Of a DNA stretch of 64,000 bases, positions 63,721 to 64,000 are shown one piece after another. The notes under the pieces are model-generated. The model ran no database searches, was not told where the DNA came from, and saw only the letters and a list, made by a program, of their open reading frames with translations. Position 1 is the stretch's first letter; the number at the start of each line of letters is the position of its first letter. The stretch comes from Nematostella vectensis (Eukaryota; Cnidaria; Anthozoa; Actiniaria; Edwardsiidae). The translations under genes were made by a program, and so were the position numbers. The stretch is from contig NC_064042.1 in the NCBI RefSeq assembly GCF_932526225.1, positions 14,085,040 to 14,149,039 of the forward strand. The letters are read 5' to 3'.

Positions 63721-63839
63721 CTGTAATTAACACACACAAACTAATATTTTCACAAAATAATTCAAGGGCCATAAAGGACATGGGGCACGACACAAGACAC
63801 AAAACTGGGATGGGGTACAGCCTGTGACGGCCTTGGATA

Positions 63840-64000
63840 TGATATTAATTTTCATCTGCCTTTGCGGCTGTCATTGGATTTCAATGTGCTGACAATGTCA
63901 TAAGCGATAATGACGGTTAAGTATCATGGCGATGGTGATTTGGATAATAGTGTTCTATCTAGTGGTGCTAATGATGATGATAGTGATGGTGATAATACCG
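63840..64000. repeat. GATGGTGAT-type microsatellite at window edge
   Basis: Imperfect GAT triplets, probably continuing past the window. Confidence 0.6.

Overview
The window reads as genomic DNA of a cnidarian, most likely an anthozoan such as a sea anemone. The host part is AT-rich and has many introns. It encodes animal-only families (an integrin beta subunit, a metabotropic glutamate receptor, a TRAF adaptor, a rhodopsin-class receptor) and is full of short inverted-repeat elements, minisatellites and homopolymer runs. The species is inferred from general character, not proven.

Region 1 (278-13518) is a GC-rich endogenous DNA virus or Polinton-like element of 13.2 kb. It has roughly 570-bp terminal inverted repeats and a 6-bp target duplication CTATTC on both sides. 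The plus strand carries a zinc-ribbon gene and a large replication gene (family B-like DNA polymerase, superfamily 1 helicase, HNH nuclease). The minus strand then carries a block of small genes, a packaging-ATPase remnant and a double-jelly-roll-type capsid candidate. A coiled-coil membrane protein (+), a large virion-type protein (-), a penton-like candidate (+) and a small glycine/alanine-rich protein (+) follow. Most large genes carry stops or frameshifts, so the copy is a fossil. No integrase was recognised.

Region 2 (15465-28433) holds two divergent genes. A three-exon TRAF gene runs on the minus strand (RING, TRAF zinc fingers, coiled coil, MATH). A multi-exon plus-strand gene encodes a leaderless protein with a PDZ-like domain and a C-terminal domain that looks like a beta-trefoil of the interleukin-1/FGF type. 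The shared upstream region contains a palindromic kappaB-type site and a CRE palindrome. The second gene also has a tandemly duplicated, frame-preserving cassette exon. This pair is the most interesting host locus in the window.

Region 3 (32226-43789) holds a metabotropic glutamate receptor gene with two possible C-termini, and a single-exon orphan class A receptor. The introns and spacers carry nested MITEs and minisatellites.

Region 4 (48936-64000) is the 3' two-thirds of an integrin beta gene on the minus strand. Twenty exons were placed by splice sites and matching phase, from the beta-I domain through the EGF modules, tail domain, membrane helix and NPxF/NPxY tail. The 5' exons (PSI domain, MIDAS loop) lie beyond the window. 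Three of the host genes have minisatellites that appear to have grown from exon-edge sequence.
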